A stretch of 57,225 nucleotides of DNA from a bacterium. Its GTDB lineage: Bacteria; Chloroflexota; Dormibacteria; Aeolococcales; Bog-877. The position numbers were made by a program, and so were the translations under genes. Under the pieces are notes generated by a model that was not told where the DNA came from, searched no databases, and worked only from the letters and a program-made list of their open reading frames with translations. Location: positions 1 through 57,225 of the forward strand of contig JAJYWQ010000020.1 of the NCBI GenBank assembly GCA_021791415.1, written 5' to 3'. This document shows, piece after piece, positions 16,958 through 25,215 of the stretch; within the stretch, counting starts at the first letter, position 1, and each line of letters opens with the position of its first letter.

Positions 16958-16963
16958 TAGGAT
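16958..16963 (+). promoter_or_regulatory. -10 box of the GNAT gene
   Basis: TAGGAT followed by 10 nt (containing GAGGAG) and ATG 16974. It is divergent from the lepA promoter, about 50 bp away. Confidence 0.45.
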
Positions 16964-16973
16964 CGAGGAGTCC

Positions 16974-17720
16974 ATGGCCGAAACGCAGAGCGCAGGTCGC
17001 CGGATCACCGTTCACAGGGCCCGTCGGATCGAGGAGCTGGAGCAGGTCGCCCAGCTTCAGGCGCGGATCTGGGGAGCCGCGGAGGTGGCGGCTCCCAGCC
17101 CCCTCCTGAAGGCCATCTCGGAGGCCGGGGGGGTGGTCCTGCTGGCCAGGGAGGGCCCGCGGGCGGTGGGGTTCGCGTTCGGCTTCCTGGGGAGAGACCA
17201 CCAGGGAAGCCTGTACCACAGATCTCACGCCGCCGGCGTCCTTCCGGAGCTGCGCGACGCGGGGGTCGGGAGGTCCCTGAAGCTCGCCCAGAGGCATTGG
17301 GCTCGCGCCCAGGGCCTAGACCGGATGGTCTGGACGTTCGATCCCTCGCAGCTGCGCAACGCCCACTTCAATCTCCACCGCCTGGGAGCGGTGGCCCGCC
17401 GCCACCACCGCGATTACTACGGGCGGCGCACCGACGACCTCAACGAGGGCCGACCGACCGACCGCCTGGTGGTGGAGTGGTTCCTGGACCCCGTCCAGGC
17501 GGGAAGGCTGCGGGCCCGAAGGCGCCTCGGCGGGCTGGCCATACCGATTCCGCCGGGGCTGCTGCGGGCCGGCACCCCGGCGCTTGCCGACCTCCATCGC
17601 CTGCGCCGCCAGCTGAGCCGGGCCATGGAGGCCGGCATGGCCATCGTCGACTACGACCGGGAACGGGGCGCCTATGTGGCGGCGGAACTCCCTCCCGGGT
17701 TCCCGCCCCCGGCGGAGTGA
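16974..17720 (+). CDS. GNAT-family acetyltransferase-like protein (COG3375 type)
   Basis: 248 aa. The N-terminal GNAT-like fold has VGFAFGFLGRDHQGSLYHRS, then LRDAGVGRSLKLAQRHWA at the acetyl-CoA pyrophosphate-loop position, and LDRMVWTFDPSQLRNAHFNL. It continues with LHRLGAVARR, YYGRRTDDLNEGRPTDRL and VVEWFL. The block WTFDP, NAHFNL, GxPTDRLxVEW is typical of the predicted acetyltransferases of COG3375. Substrate unknown. The first 90 residues are poorly conserved. Its last 49 bp overlap, antisense, the 3' end of the DUF2795-like gene. Confidence 0.75.
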   Translation: MAETQSAGRRITVHRARRIEELEQVAQLQARIWGAAEVAAPSPLLKAISEAGGVVLLAREGPRAVGFAFGFLGRDHQGSLYHRSHAAGVLPELRDAGVGRSLKLAQRHWARAQGLDRMVWTFDPSQLRNAHFNLHRLGAVARRHHRDYYGRRTDDLNEGRPTDRLVVEWFLDPVQAGRLRARRRLGGLAIPIPPGLLRAGTPALADLHRLRRQLSRAMEAGMAIVDYDRERGAYVAAELPPGFPPPAE

Positions 17721-18058
17721 CGTCGGGCCAGCTCCAGCTCACAGATCACGTCCATCTCCCCTCCGTAGTCTCCTGGGGGAAGTTCCTCCAGGTCGGCAGC
17801 CAGCTGGGGAGATGACCGGAGCCAGGGGCGAGCCGCCTCCAGCACCTGCTCACGGGAGGCGGGGTAGGAAACTCCGCCCAGAGCCCTGAGCAGGGCCAGC
17901 CTGAGATTGCCGATGGGGACACCGCGAGGATTGGCGAAGCGCGGCCCCCGGAGCCCGACCTCGACGGGAGGCTGCCCCCGAGCGCCGAGAGCCTCACGCA
18001 TCAGCAGCTCCTCCAAGGGCAACTTGGGAAGCAGGTCCGAGAGATCGACGTCAGCCAT
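17672..18058 (-). CDS. DUF2795-like small protein
   Basis: 128 aa from ATG 18058. The central part reads NLRLALLRALGGVSYPAS, then REQVLEAARPW, LEELPPGDYGGEMDVICEL. The pattern YPAS-x4-VLxxA ... LEELPpxxY ... DV matches DUF2795 proteins, small helical proteins of unknown role often near stress or DNA-binding genes. The C-terminus (RRHSAGGGNPGGSSAAT) is Gly/Ser-rich and lies antisense to the GNAT gene end. It follows chlI at a distance of 189 bp with strong hairpins between, so it may be read through or separately controlled. Confidence 0.55.
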   Translation of the reverse strand: MADVDLSDLLPKLPLEELLMREALGARGQPPVEVGLRGPRFANPRGVPIGNLRLALLRALGGVSYPASREQVLEAARPWLRSSPQLAADLEELPPGDYGGEMDVICELELARRHSAGGGNPGGSSAAT

Positions 18059-18117
18059 GGTGGACCACCGGCAGGGGGCACGACTGGCGTCGCCAGGCAA
18101 ACCGGCCGCGGTGGAGG

Positions 18118-18178
18118 TCCCACCGAAGTGGGAGGACGGTCCCCGCACCGCGACCGGCGATCCCCACCGTATCGCCGG
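18118..18178. terminator. Two strong hairpins between chlI and the DUF2795-like gene
   Basis: Hairpin A: TCCCAC-CGAA-GTGGGA at 18118-18133 (a UUCG loop on the minus strand). Hairpin B: CCGGCGAT / ATCGCCGG, 8 bp with a 9-nt loop, at 18154-18178. Neither has a U-tract. They are possible terminators or an attenuator after chlI. Confidence 0.45.
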
Positions 18179-18247
18179 CGCCGACCGGTTCACCGCCCCG
18201 CGACCTCAGTGTGACGCGGCCTGCAGCCGGTCGTGACCGGTGGGCCA

Positions 18248-19276
18248 TCAGGCCTCGCCCAGCACCCGGGTGGCCACCTCGGCGACATCGGGTGGACGCT
18301 GACCAGGATGACTGCGCACACGGTGACTCAGGACCATGGGCGCCACCTCGGCGACCTCGGCTATCCCCGCGGTCCGACCGCCCCGCAGGGCGGCCAGAGC
18401 CTGAGCAGCCTTCCGGCCGACCAGGTCGGCGCGGTGGCCGTCCACGTCGAGGGCGATGGAGAGCCGGGCGATCGCCTCAAGCACCGGCCGGCCCACCTCC
18501 ACCTGGGGCAGGAGAGCCATAGCCTCGGCGATCTGGACCCGCAGCTGCTCCTCGGCCTCTGCCCAGGACGCCTGAAAGGCCTCGGGGTCCTCCTCGAATG
18601 CCTCCCGGCGGAGGACGATCTCCACCCGCTCGGACAGGTCGGAGATGCCCTCCACGTCCACGCACAGCCCGAAGCGGTCCAGCAGCTGGGGACGCAGGTC
18701 CCCCTCCTCCGGGTTCATGGTTCCCACCAGGATGAAGCGGGCAGGGTGCCACACGGAGATGCCCTCGCGCTCCACCACATTGACCCCCATCGCCGCCGCG
18801 TCCAGGAGGACGTCGACGATGTGGTCGTCGAGGAGGTTCACCTCATCCACGTAGAGGATCTGACGGTTGGCCTCCGCCAGAACTCCCGGCTGGAACCGAC
18901 GCTGGCCCGCGTGGATGGCCGCCTCCAGATCGATGCTCCCCACCACCCGGTCCTCGGAGGCGTTGATCGGAAGTTCCACCACCCGCATCCGCCGCGGCTC
19001 CGCCACCAGCTCCTCCCCCCCGGCCCTCCGCTGCTGGCACTCCAGGCAGAGGGGCTCTGAGAGCGGGTCACAGCCGTATCTACAGCCCCGTATCACCTGG
19101 ATCTCTGGGAGGAGGCGTGCCAGAGCCCGCACCGCCGTGGACTTGGCGGTCCCCTTCTGGCCCCGGATGAGGACCCCCCCGACGCTGGGGTTGACGGCGT
19201 TCAACTCCAGCGCCAACCGCATCCGGTCCTGACCCACGAGGGCAGTGAAGGGGTACACGCTTCGCGGCTCGCTCAC
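18248..19276 (-). CDS. chlI: Mg/Co-chelatase AAA+ subunit I (ChlI/BchI-like)
   Basis: 342 aa AAA+ ATPase: Walker [10 protein letters not shown] near residue 40, Walker [20 protein letters not shown], sensor-1 [20 protein letters not shown] and an arginine finger region after RFGLCVDV. It carries a four-cysteine insert (CRYGC ... CLEC) between Walker A and the next strand. That insert is seen in chelatase I proteins linked to cobaltochelatase rather than photosynthetic BchI. It drives metal insertion into tetrapyrrole together with the D subunit directly upstream (47-bp gap). No large H/CobN subunit is present here. GTG start. Confidence 0.87.
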   Translation of the reverse strand: MSEPRSVYPFTALVGQDRMRLALELNAVNPSVGGVLIRGQKGTAKSTAVRALARLLPEIQVIRGCRYGCDPLSEPLCLECQQRRAGGEELVAEPRRMRVVELPINASEDRVVGSIDLEAAIHAGQRRFQPGVLAEANRQILYVDEVNLLDDHIVDVLLDAAAMGVNVVEREGISVWHPARFILVGTMNPEEGDLRPQLLDRFGLCVDVEGISDLSERVEIVLRREAFEEDPEAFQASWAEAEEQLRVQIAEAMALLPQVEVGRPVLEAIARLSIALDVDGHRADLVGRKAAQALAALRGGRTAGIAEVAEVAPMVLSHRVRSHPGQRPPDVAEVATRVLGEA

Positions 19277-19323
19277 GCCTCGATTGTCGCAGAGGTGCGG
19301 CCCCCGACCGGTCTGGCGCCAGG

Positions 19324-21408
19324 TCAGGTGCCGCGGCGGAGGGCCTCTGCCACCGGGCGGAGGATTCCCTGCTCGGTGACATCGAATAGGGCGAAGTACT
19401 CTCCTCCCAGCCGCTGGCTGAGGTCCACGCAGGCGTTGAAGTGGTATCCGGCCAACTGTGGGCCTCCCGAGGTCTGAGTGACCGGCAGGTGGTCGCGCGA
19501 GGTGTCGATGACCACGGTGTGGATCCGAGCCCGCTGAATCTCGGCGGCGGCGGCCTGCGCCTCGCGCAACGGCTCATCTCCTCGAAGGCTGATGTTGCCT
19601 CGGCCGTCGCTGATCAGCACCAGGAGCGGCAGCACGTCCTGGTCGCGGCGCCGCTCCGCCAGGATCAGGTCGAGGGCGGCCACCAGCCCGTGGGTGAGGG
19701 GGGTCGTCCCGCCCACCGCCAGCCGGCTCAGCTGGCGCTCGGCGAGGTCCACGCTCGAGGTGGGCCGGAGCACGGTCCGGGCGCTGCGGCCGGCGAAGGA
19801 GATCATCGCCACCCGGTCGCGGCGGACATAGGCCTCCCGGAGGAGGGCCAGGATGGCGCTGCGCGTGGCATCCATCCGCTGCTCGGCGTCCATGCTGGCC
19901 GAGGCGTCGACGAGGAACACTATGAGGTTGCCGATCCGCCGCTGGCGGACCTTCTGGCGGAGGTCCTGGCGCTCCAGCTGGATCGCCCTTCCATCGCCGG
20001 CGGGGGCTGCGCTGCGGCGCTGGTTCTGGTGGGGGGCGGCGGCCCTCAGAGTGGCGTCCAGGGCCAGGTCTGTCGTCTTCTCCTGCCAGCGCGAGCTCAC
20101 GTACCGGCCCCTTCGATCCTGAGAGGAGGTGCGGCTGCGCCGGCCGCTCCCCCGGCGCCGCCTCCTCTCATGGGGGAGCTGCAACCGGCCCGCCTCATAG
20201 CGTTCCTCCAGCTCAACGCTGGCCGCGGTGGGCGCCGACATGGGCCCGGCGCGGCCGGCACCGGCCTCCGCGGCGTTGCCTGGGGAGCTGGACTGGCTTC
20301 CCTCGGCGACCTCTCCCTCTCCCTCGCGCTCGCCCTCCCCCCCTTGCGCGGGCTCGGGGTCACCGCCTGGACCGGGGGCGCTGGCCTGCTGGTCGGCGGC
20401 GCCTTCCGCCATGGTCGGCACCCAGCTTCCGGCGACCCGCCGGCGATGCGCCAGGGCCAGCTCGGAGACCTCCATCAGGTCCTGGAGGCTCGCCGGACGA
20501 GCCGCCCCCGAGGGGCCGGGCCGGAGCGCGGCCAGCGCGCGAGCCGCCCTCACCATGACCAGGTCCGCACGGTGCCCGACCACCTGCTGGTCGACGGCCA
20601 TCCGGGCGGCAGCCAGGACCAGCTTGCGGGGCAGCTCCACCTCGGGGAGCCGGCGGCGCGCCTCGGTCAGCTGGAGGCGCAGGTTCTCGTCACCGGCTGC
20701 GGGACCCGTCGGACCGAGCTCGGACTCCATCACCCTGACCCGTTGCTCCAGGTCCCGGAGCCCAAGCACGTCAACGCAGAGCCCGAAGCGGTCCAGCAGT
20801 TGGGGACGCAGCTCCCCCTCCTCGGGGTTCATGGTCCCGATCAGGATGAAGTGGGAGGGATGACTGGCGGAGACGCCCTCCCGCTCCACGACGTTGCGCC
20901 CGCTGGCGGCGGCGTCCAGGAGCACGTCCACCAGGTGGTGGTCCAGAAGGTTGACCTCGTCCACGTAGAGGACCTGGCCGTTGGCCTCGGCGAGGACTCC
21001 CGGTTGAAACCTCACCTCGCCTGAGTTGAGGGCGAACTCGAGGTCCAGGGATCCGACCACCCGGTCCTCGGTGGCTCCCAGGGGCAGCTCCACCAGCCCG
21101 GTGGGGACGCTCTCCAAAGGCAGGGTGCGCCCCCCCTGGGACCGCGTCCGGCACTCCTCGCAGAGGTCACCAGCAGAGGGCTGGCAGTGGAAGCGGCATC
21201 CGACGACCACCTCGCGTGGGGGGAGCACCGCGACCAAGGCGCGCGCCAGCGTGGACTTCGCGGTGCCCCGCTCGCCCCGGATCAGGACCCCGCCGATCAA
21301 CGGGTCGACGGCCGCCAGCAGCAGCGCCAACTTCATGCGGTCCTGACCGACCACCTGCTGGAAGCCCGGTCCCCGACGGGGTGCCAGGTCGACCGTGGGA
21401 AGGCTCAA
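19324..21408 (-). CDS. chlD: Mg/Co-chelatase subunit D (AAA+ plus von Willebrand A domain)
   Basis: 694 aa from TTG 21408, which overlaps the upstream stop as TTGA. The N-terminal AAA+ domain retains GERGTAKST, a Cys4 insert (CRFHC ... CEEC), [20 protein letters not shown] and [20 protein letters not shown]. An acidic/Pro/Gln-rich linker (about residues 340-420) follows, then a C-terminal vWA domain with the MIDAS motif FLVDASASM and the SDGRGN strand. I and D form the ATP-driven double ring that remodels the catalytic subunit. Unlike many D subunits, its AAA motor keeps an intact Walker A. Cofactor specificity (Mg versus Co) is undecided. Confidence 0.87.
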   Translation of the reverse strand: MSLPTVDLAPRRGPGFQQVVGQDRMKLALLLAAVDPLIGGVLIRGERGTAKSTLARALVAVLPPREVVVGCRFHCQPSAGDLCEECRTRSQGGRTLPLESVPTGLVELPLGATEDRVVGSLDLEFALNSGEVRFQPGVLAEANGQVLYVDEVNLLDHHLVDVLLDAAASGRNVVEREGVSASHPSHFILIGTMNPEEGELRPQLLDRFGLCVDVLGLRDLEQRVRVMESELGPTGPAAGDENLRLQLTEARRRLPEVELPRKLVLAAARMAVDQQVVGHRADLVMVRAARALAALRPGPSGAARPASLQDLMEVSELALAHRRRVAGSWVPTMAEGAADQQASAPGPGGDPEPAQGGEGEREGEGEVAEGSQSSSPGNAAEAGAGRAGPMSAPTAASVELEERYEAGRLQLPHERRRRRGSGRRSRTSSQDRRGRYVSSRWQEKTTDLALDATLRAAAPHQNQRRSAAPAGDGRAIQLERQDLRQKVRQRRIGNLIVFLVDASASMDAEQRMDATRSAILALLREAYVRRDRVAMISFAGRSARTVLRPTSSVDLAERQLSRLAVGGTTPLTHGLVAALDLILAERRRDQDVLPLLVLISDGRGNISLRGDEPLREAQAAAAEIQRARIHTVVIDTSRDHLPVTQTSGGPQLAGYHFNACVDLSQRLGGEYFALFDVTEQGILRPVAEALRRGT

Positions 21409-21791
21409 GCGGGATCCGGCTCCGTGCCGGCGAGGCGCCGCCGCCACGGCGAAGGCAGGGCCACGGTCACCGCTCCGTCCGGCCATCCCACCTCGAGCTC
21501 TCCCGGAGGAGTGTTGGCGAGCGGAGCCAGCAGCAGGGCCACGGCGTCCCCGCCCTCGTCCCACCCGGCCTCGGCGACCACCCGGAAAGGCGCGTCGGCG
21601 GACGGGTATCCAATCGAGGGAGGCGGGGCCGCGGGCAGCCCGGCCTCTCGCACCAGGAGTAGCTGGCAGTGGCGCCCGGATTCGGCATCCGCCGGTTGCG
21701 ACGCCGTCCCTTCCGCCGGCTCGAGGGTGGGAGAGAACAGCAGTTCATGCCCCGAGCCCAGGGCGAGTGGCTCGTCTCTCGGCTGGTCCAT
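21405..21791 (-). CDS. Unknown small protein, first gene of the chelatase operon
   Basis: 128 aa from ATG 21791. I do not recognise a family. It begins MDQPRDEPLALGSGHELL and contains strands such as CQLLLVREAG, FRVVAEAGWDEGGDAVALLL and LEVGWPDGAVTVALPSPW. The mix of short beta-like strands and Pro/Gly turns suggests a small beta-rich fold. Its stop overlaps the chlD TTG start, so its translation likely drives chlD. The start is supported by TACGAT exactly 6 nt upstream. No signal peptide or membrane segment. A role in tetrapyrrole handling is only inferred from the operon. Confidence 0.6.
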   Translation of the reverse strand: MDQPRDEPLALGSGHELLFSPTLEPAEGTASQPADAESGRHCQLLLVREAGLPAAPPPSIGYPSADAPFRVVAEAGWDEGGDAVALLLAPLANTPPGELEVGWPDGAVTVALPSPWRRRLAGTEPDPA

Positions 21792-21796
21792 GCCGA

Positions 21797-21803
21797 TATC
21801 GTA
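21797..21803. promoter_or_regulatory. Overlapping divergent -10 boxes
   Basis: TATCGT on the plus strand (21797-21802) and TACGAT on the minus strand (21798-21803) overlap in the 7-bp sequence TATCGTA. This could be one symmetric element serving both npdG (plus) and the chelatase operon (minus). The minus box is 6 nt from ATG 21791. Confidence 0.45.
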
Positions 21804-21840
21804 GGTGCGCTGAGGTTGGCAGGGAGCCGGAGGAGTGGCG

Positions 21841-22497
21841 GTGGGAGAGCCGATCGGCATCATCGGAGGAACGGGCCCCCTGGGGACCGGCCTGGCGCTG
21901 CGCTTCGCGGCGGCCGGGCTCAAAGTGCAGGTGGGCTCAAGGGACCCCGACCGAGCCGGGGAGGTCGCCCAGAGGCTGAACACGCTGCTGGACGGCGCCG
22001 CCGGGGAGGTGAGCGGAGGCCTGAACCAGGAAGTGGCAGCGCTGGGGCTGGTCGCCGTCGCCCTGCCCTACGAGGCGATGCGGGCGACCGTCCTGGGACT
22101 GGCTCCTGAGCTGGCCGGGAAGATCGTCATCTCCACGGCTGTGCCGATGTCGTTCGCCTCTGGCCGGCCCGAGCCGGTGCGCCCCGAAGCCGGTTCCGCC
22201 GCCGAGGAGTTGGCAGAGATCTGCCCAGGGTCCCGGGTGGTGGGGGCGTTCCAAACGGTGGCGGCGGGTCAGCTGCTGGACCTTCGGCTGCGGCTGGACG
22301 AGGACGTGCTGGTGGGCTCGGACGACCGAGAGGCGCGAAGGGAGGTTGCCAACTTGGTGGGGCGAATCGAGGGGCTCCGCGCTGTGGAGTCGGGCCCGCT
22401 CGCCACCTGCCGATACTCGGAGGGGCTGACCCCACTGCTCCTCAGGCTGAACCGGCTGCACCACGCTCAGACCGGCATCCGCATCACCGGGCTCTAG
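21841..22497 (+). CDS. npdG: NADPH-dependent F420 reductase-like protein
   Basis: 218 aa, Rossmann-fold. IGIIGGTGPLGTGLALRFAAAG is the dinucleotide motif, followed by VQVGSRDPDRAGEVA, the loop that selects NADP phosphate in F420:NADP oxidoreductases. The strand VVGAFQTVAAGQL and the helix LATCRYSEGLTPLLLRL fit the family's C-terminal F420-binding half. It would interconvert F420H2 and NADPH, or act as a related NADP reductase. GTG 21841 is chosen because GGAGG lies 7 nt upstream; a GTG at 21835 is too close to it. Divergent from the chelatase operon. Confidence 0.78.
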   Translation: MGEPIGIIGGTGPLGTGLALRFAAAGLKVQVGSRDPDRAGEVAQRLNTLLDGAAGEVSGGLNQEVAALGLVAVALPYEAMRATVLGLAPELAGKIVISTAVPMSFASGRPEPVRPEAGSAAEELAEICPGSRVVGAFQTVAAGQLLDLRLRLDEDVLVGSDDREARREVANLVGRIEGLRAVESGPLATCRYSEGLTPLLLRLNRLHHAQTGIRITGL

Positions 22498-22517
22498 GGG
22501 AGCTCGGCGCAGGGGCC

Positions 22518-23888
22518 TCAGATGTGGATGGCGGCCCCGTCGGCGGCGAGCGCCGCCTCCTTGAGGCTCTCGCTGAGGGTGGGGTGGGCGTGGACCAGTG
22601 CCTCGAACTGGTCCGGGCGCACGCCGGACCACCCGGCCATCACCATCTCGGGCAGCAGCTCGGTGACCTCCGGACCCACCGCGTGGGTCCCGATGAGGCG
22701 TCCGGTCGCCGCCTCGAACACGGTCTTGACGAAGCCCCCGGTCTCTCCCATGGCGATGGCCTTCCCGCTGGCGCTGAAGGGGAACTTGCCCACCCGCACC
22801 TGGAGACCACGGGCCTTGGCCTGCTCCTCGGTCAGTCCGAGAGATGCCACCTGAGGTTGACAGTAGGTGCAGCGAGGAACCAGGTCGGCGTCGAGTGGCG
22901 CCACCTCCCGGCCGGCCGCGGTCTCCACCGCTATCACTCCCTCCGCGCTGGCCGCGTGGGCCAGCAGGGGAGGGCCCGTGACGTCGCCGATGGCGTACAC
23001 CCCGGACACGTTGGTGCGCTGGTGCGGGTCGACGGCGATCACCCCCTCTGACACCTGAAGGCCCAGCTCCTCCAGGCCCAGCTCCTCGATGTTGGCCCGC
23101 ACCCCGGTCGCGGTGAGCACCATGTCCGCTTCGAGCGCCTCGCCTGACTCCAGGTGCAGGCGCATTCCCTCGACAGAGCGCTCCGCCCTCTGGATCAGCG
23201 CGCCCGACCGGACCTCGATGCCGCGGCGCTGGAACTGGCGGTTCACCTCGCGGGACACCTCGGAGTCCTCCTGGGGGAGGATCCGGTCCAGGGCTTCGAC
23301 CACCGTGACCCGCACCCCATAGGTGGAGTACACGTCGGCGAACTCCGCGCCGATGGCACCCCCACCGACGATGATGCACGAGGCCGGCAGTCTCCGGAGC
23401 TCCAGCGCCTGGCGGTAGGTGAAGACGGTGCGGCCGTCCGGGTCCAGCCCCGGGAGCACCTTGGGGCGCGCCCCGGTGGCGATGATGATCTGGGTGGCGG
23501 CGACGGTCTGCCCAGACGGCTCGACCCTGATGGTCTGCTCGGAGACCAGCCGGCCCCGGCCCCGGACCACCTCGACCCCGTTCTTCCGCATCAGGAAGGC
23601 CACCCCTCCCACCAGCTTGGAGACCACCTCTCGGCTCCTGGTGATCGCGGCGTCGAAGTCGGCGGCGACCTCGCCCGTGGTGATGCCGAAGCGGTCCGCC
23701 TCCTGGATCAGGCGCAGGACCTCAGCGTTTCTAAGAAGCGCCTTGGAGGGGATGCAGCCCCAGTTGAGGCAGATCCCTCCCAGGGTCTCCTCCTGTTCGA
23801 TCAGGGCGACGCTCATCCCCAACTGGGCGGCCCGGATGGCGGCCACATACCCCCCCGGGCCAGAGCCCAAGATGGCCAGGTCCTTCAT
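22518..23888 (-). CDS. lpdA: Dihydrolipoyl dehydrogenase (E3)
   Basis: 456 aa flavoprotein disulfide reductase. The FAD motif is LGSGPGGYVAAIRAAQLG. The redox-active disulfide is in GGICLNWGCIPSKALL (Cys40/Cys45). The NAD site is IIVGGGAIGAEFADVYSTYG, a second FAD strand is NVSGVYAIGDV, and the C-terminal dimer motif HAHPTLSE provides the catalytic His-Glu pair. It reoxidises dihydrolipoyl-E2. A strong GGAGGAGGAG Shine-Dalgarno precedes the ATG. Last gene of pdhA-pdhB-pdhC-lpdA. Confidence 0.96.
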   Translation of the reverse strand: MKDLAILGSGPGGYVAAIRAAQLGMSVALIEQEETLGGICLNWGCIPSKALLRNAEVLRLIQEADRFGITTGEVAADFDAAITRSREVVSKLVGGVAFLMRKNGVEVVRGRGRLVSEQTIRVEPSGQTVAATQIIIATGARPKVLPGLDPDGRTVFTYRQALELRRLPASCIIVGGGAIGAEFADVYSTYGVRVTVVEALDRILPQEDSEVSREVNRQFQRRGIEVRSGALIQRAERSVEGMRLHLESGEALEADMVLTATGVRANIEELGLEELGLQVSEGVIAVDPHQRTNVSGVYAIGDVTGPPLLAHAASAEGVIAVETAAGREVAPLDADLVPRCTYCQPQVASLGLTEEQAKARGLQVRVGKFPFSASGKAIAMGETGGFVKTVFEAATGRLIGTHAVGPEVTELLPEMVMAGWSGVRPDQFEALVHAHPTLSESLKEAALAADGAAIHI

Positions 23889-23913
23889 CGCTCCTCCTCC
23901 ATCTGGGCCGGGT

Positions 23914-25215
23914 TCAGATCAGCAGTGAGGCCGGGTGTTCGAGACACCAGCGAAGGTAGCCCAGGGCCTCGGCCCCCTCGGCGCCGTCGGTCACCCGGTG
24001 GTCGATGGCCAGCGTCATCTCCATGATCTGGCCGGCAACCACCTGGCCGTCCCGCACCACCGGTACCTCGCCCACCTCGCCCACCGCCAGGACGCTGCCC
24101 TGGCCCGGGGTGATGATGGCCGAGAACTGGTTGATGCCGAACATCCCCAGGTTGCTGATGGCGGTGTGCGCGCCGGCCAGTTCCTCGGGGCGCAGCTGGT
24201 TGCTCTTGGCGCGGGCCGCCAGGTCGTGGGTCCGGCGCGCCAGCTCGGCGAAGGACAACGACTCGCAGGAGCGCAGCGTGGGGGCGACTAGCCCGTCCGG
24301 CACGGCCACGGCGAGCGCGATGTTGCTGGAGAAGAAGCGCCTGACCCCTCCTCCCACGTATGCCGAGTTGAGTTGGGGGTGGCGCTGCAGGGTGAGGGCC
24401 ATGGCCCGTACCAGGAAGTCGGTGACGGAGAACCGGGGTACCCCAGGCTGCTGAAGGGAGTTGAGCTCCGACCGGAGCTTCATCAGGGCCCCAACGTCCA
24501 CCCGGGTGGTGAGGTAGAAGTGGGGGATGGTGCTGTTGGCCTCGGACATCCGGCGAGCGATGGCCTCGCGCATCCGGGTCGCCTTGACCGGCTCCGAGGG
24601 GTCGGTGGGGTCCAGTGGGGCGGCGCGCCCCGCCGCGGTGGGGGCAGCGGCCACCAGCCCGCCCGATCGCGCCATGGCCTCGACATCCTCGGCGGTTACC
24701 CGACCCTCGGGCCCGGTCCCGCGCACCTGGCTCAGGGGAAGTCCCAGCTCCCGCGCTCGGCGGCGAGCCAGCGGGCTGGCCTTGACCCTCCCGGCCGGGG
24801 GCGGCTCCTCGGACACCGTGGACTCCCCACCAAGTTGGTGGGCCCAGTCCGGTACGGGAGTCGGCTGGGGCTCCGCGGACCGGGGGGCCTCGTCCTCGGT
24901 GACGACGTCGGGAGGCGGCGCTGCAGGCACCTCCTCCCCGCCCTCGGCGGCCGGAGCGCCCTCTTTCAGCTCCTCACCCTCCTCGGCGATCACGGCGATG
25001 GGAGCACCCACGGGCACCTTCTCTCCGGGTCCGACCAGGATCCGGCGGAGGATCCCGCTGGCGTAGGCCTCGATGTCGATGTCCGCCTTGTCGGTGGCGA
25101 TGGAGGCGATGGTGTCACCACGCTCCACCCTGGTCCCCTCCTCCACCAGCCAGCGGTTGATGGTGCCCTCGGTCATGTCGTACCCCATCTGGGGCATGGT
25201 GACCTGATAGGCCAT
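23914..25215 (-). CDS. pdhC: Pyruvate dehydrogenase E2, dihydrolipoamide acetyltransferase
   Basis: 433 aa. A single N-terminal lipoyl domain carries the lipoylated Lys43 (ATDKADIDIEA). A Pro/Glu/Ala-rich hinge follows. The peripheral subunit-binding domain at about 175-215 reads VKASPLARRRARELGLPL then GTGPEGRVTAEDVEAM. The catalytic acyltransferase domain ends with the active site DHRVTDGAEGAEAL, the His-x3-Asp motif. It could also serve a branched-chain 2-oxoacid complex, but the E1 partners next door look PDH-like. The ATG overlaps the pdhB stop by one base. An upstream in-frame ATG at 25413 lies inside pdhB and is rejected. Confidence 0.94.
   Translation of the reverse strand: MAYQVTMPQMGYDMTEGTINRWLVEEGTRVERGDTIASIATDKADIDIEAYASGILRRILVGPGEKVPVGAPIAVIAEEGEELKEGAPAAEGGEEVPAAPPPDVVTEDEAPRSAEPQPTPVPDWAHQLGGESTVSEEPPPAGRVKASPLARRRARELGLPLSQVRGTGPEGRVTAEDVEAMARSGGLVAAAPTAAGRAAPLDPTDPSEPVKATRMREAIARRMSEANSTIPHFYLTTRVDVGALMKLRSELNSLQQPGVPRFSVTDFLVRAMALTLQRHPQLNSAYVGGGVRRFFSSNIALAVAVPDGLVAPTLRSCESLSFAELARRTHDLAARAKSNQLRPEELAGAHTAISNLGMFGINQFSAIITPGQGSVLAVGEVGEVPVVRDGQVVAGQIMEMTLAIDHRVTDGAEGAEALGYLRWCLEHPASLLI

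Noticed and set aside
15067-17109. 680-codon open frame on the plus strand
   Set aside because: Antisense to lepA and hemW; composition follows the GC-rich third-position shadow, no family motifs.
18059-18247. Cobalamin riboswitch near the chelatase genes
   Set aside because: No B12-box or GCCACTG-like core seen on either strand, and it lies downstream of chlI.
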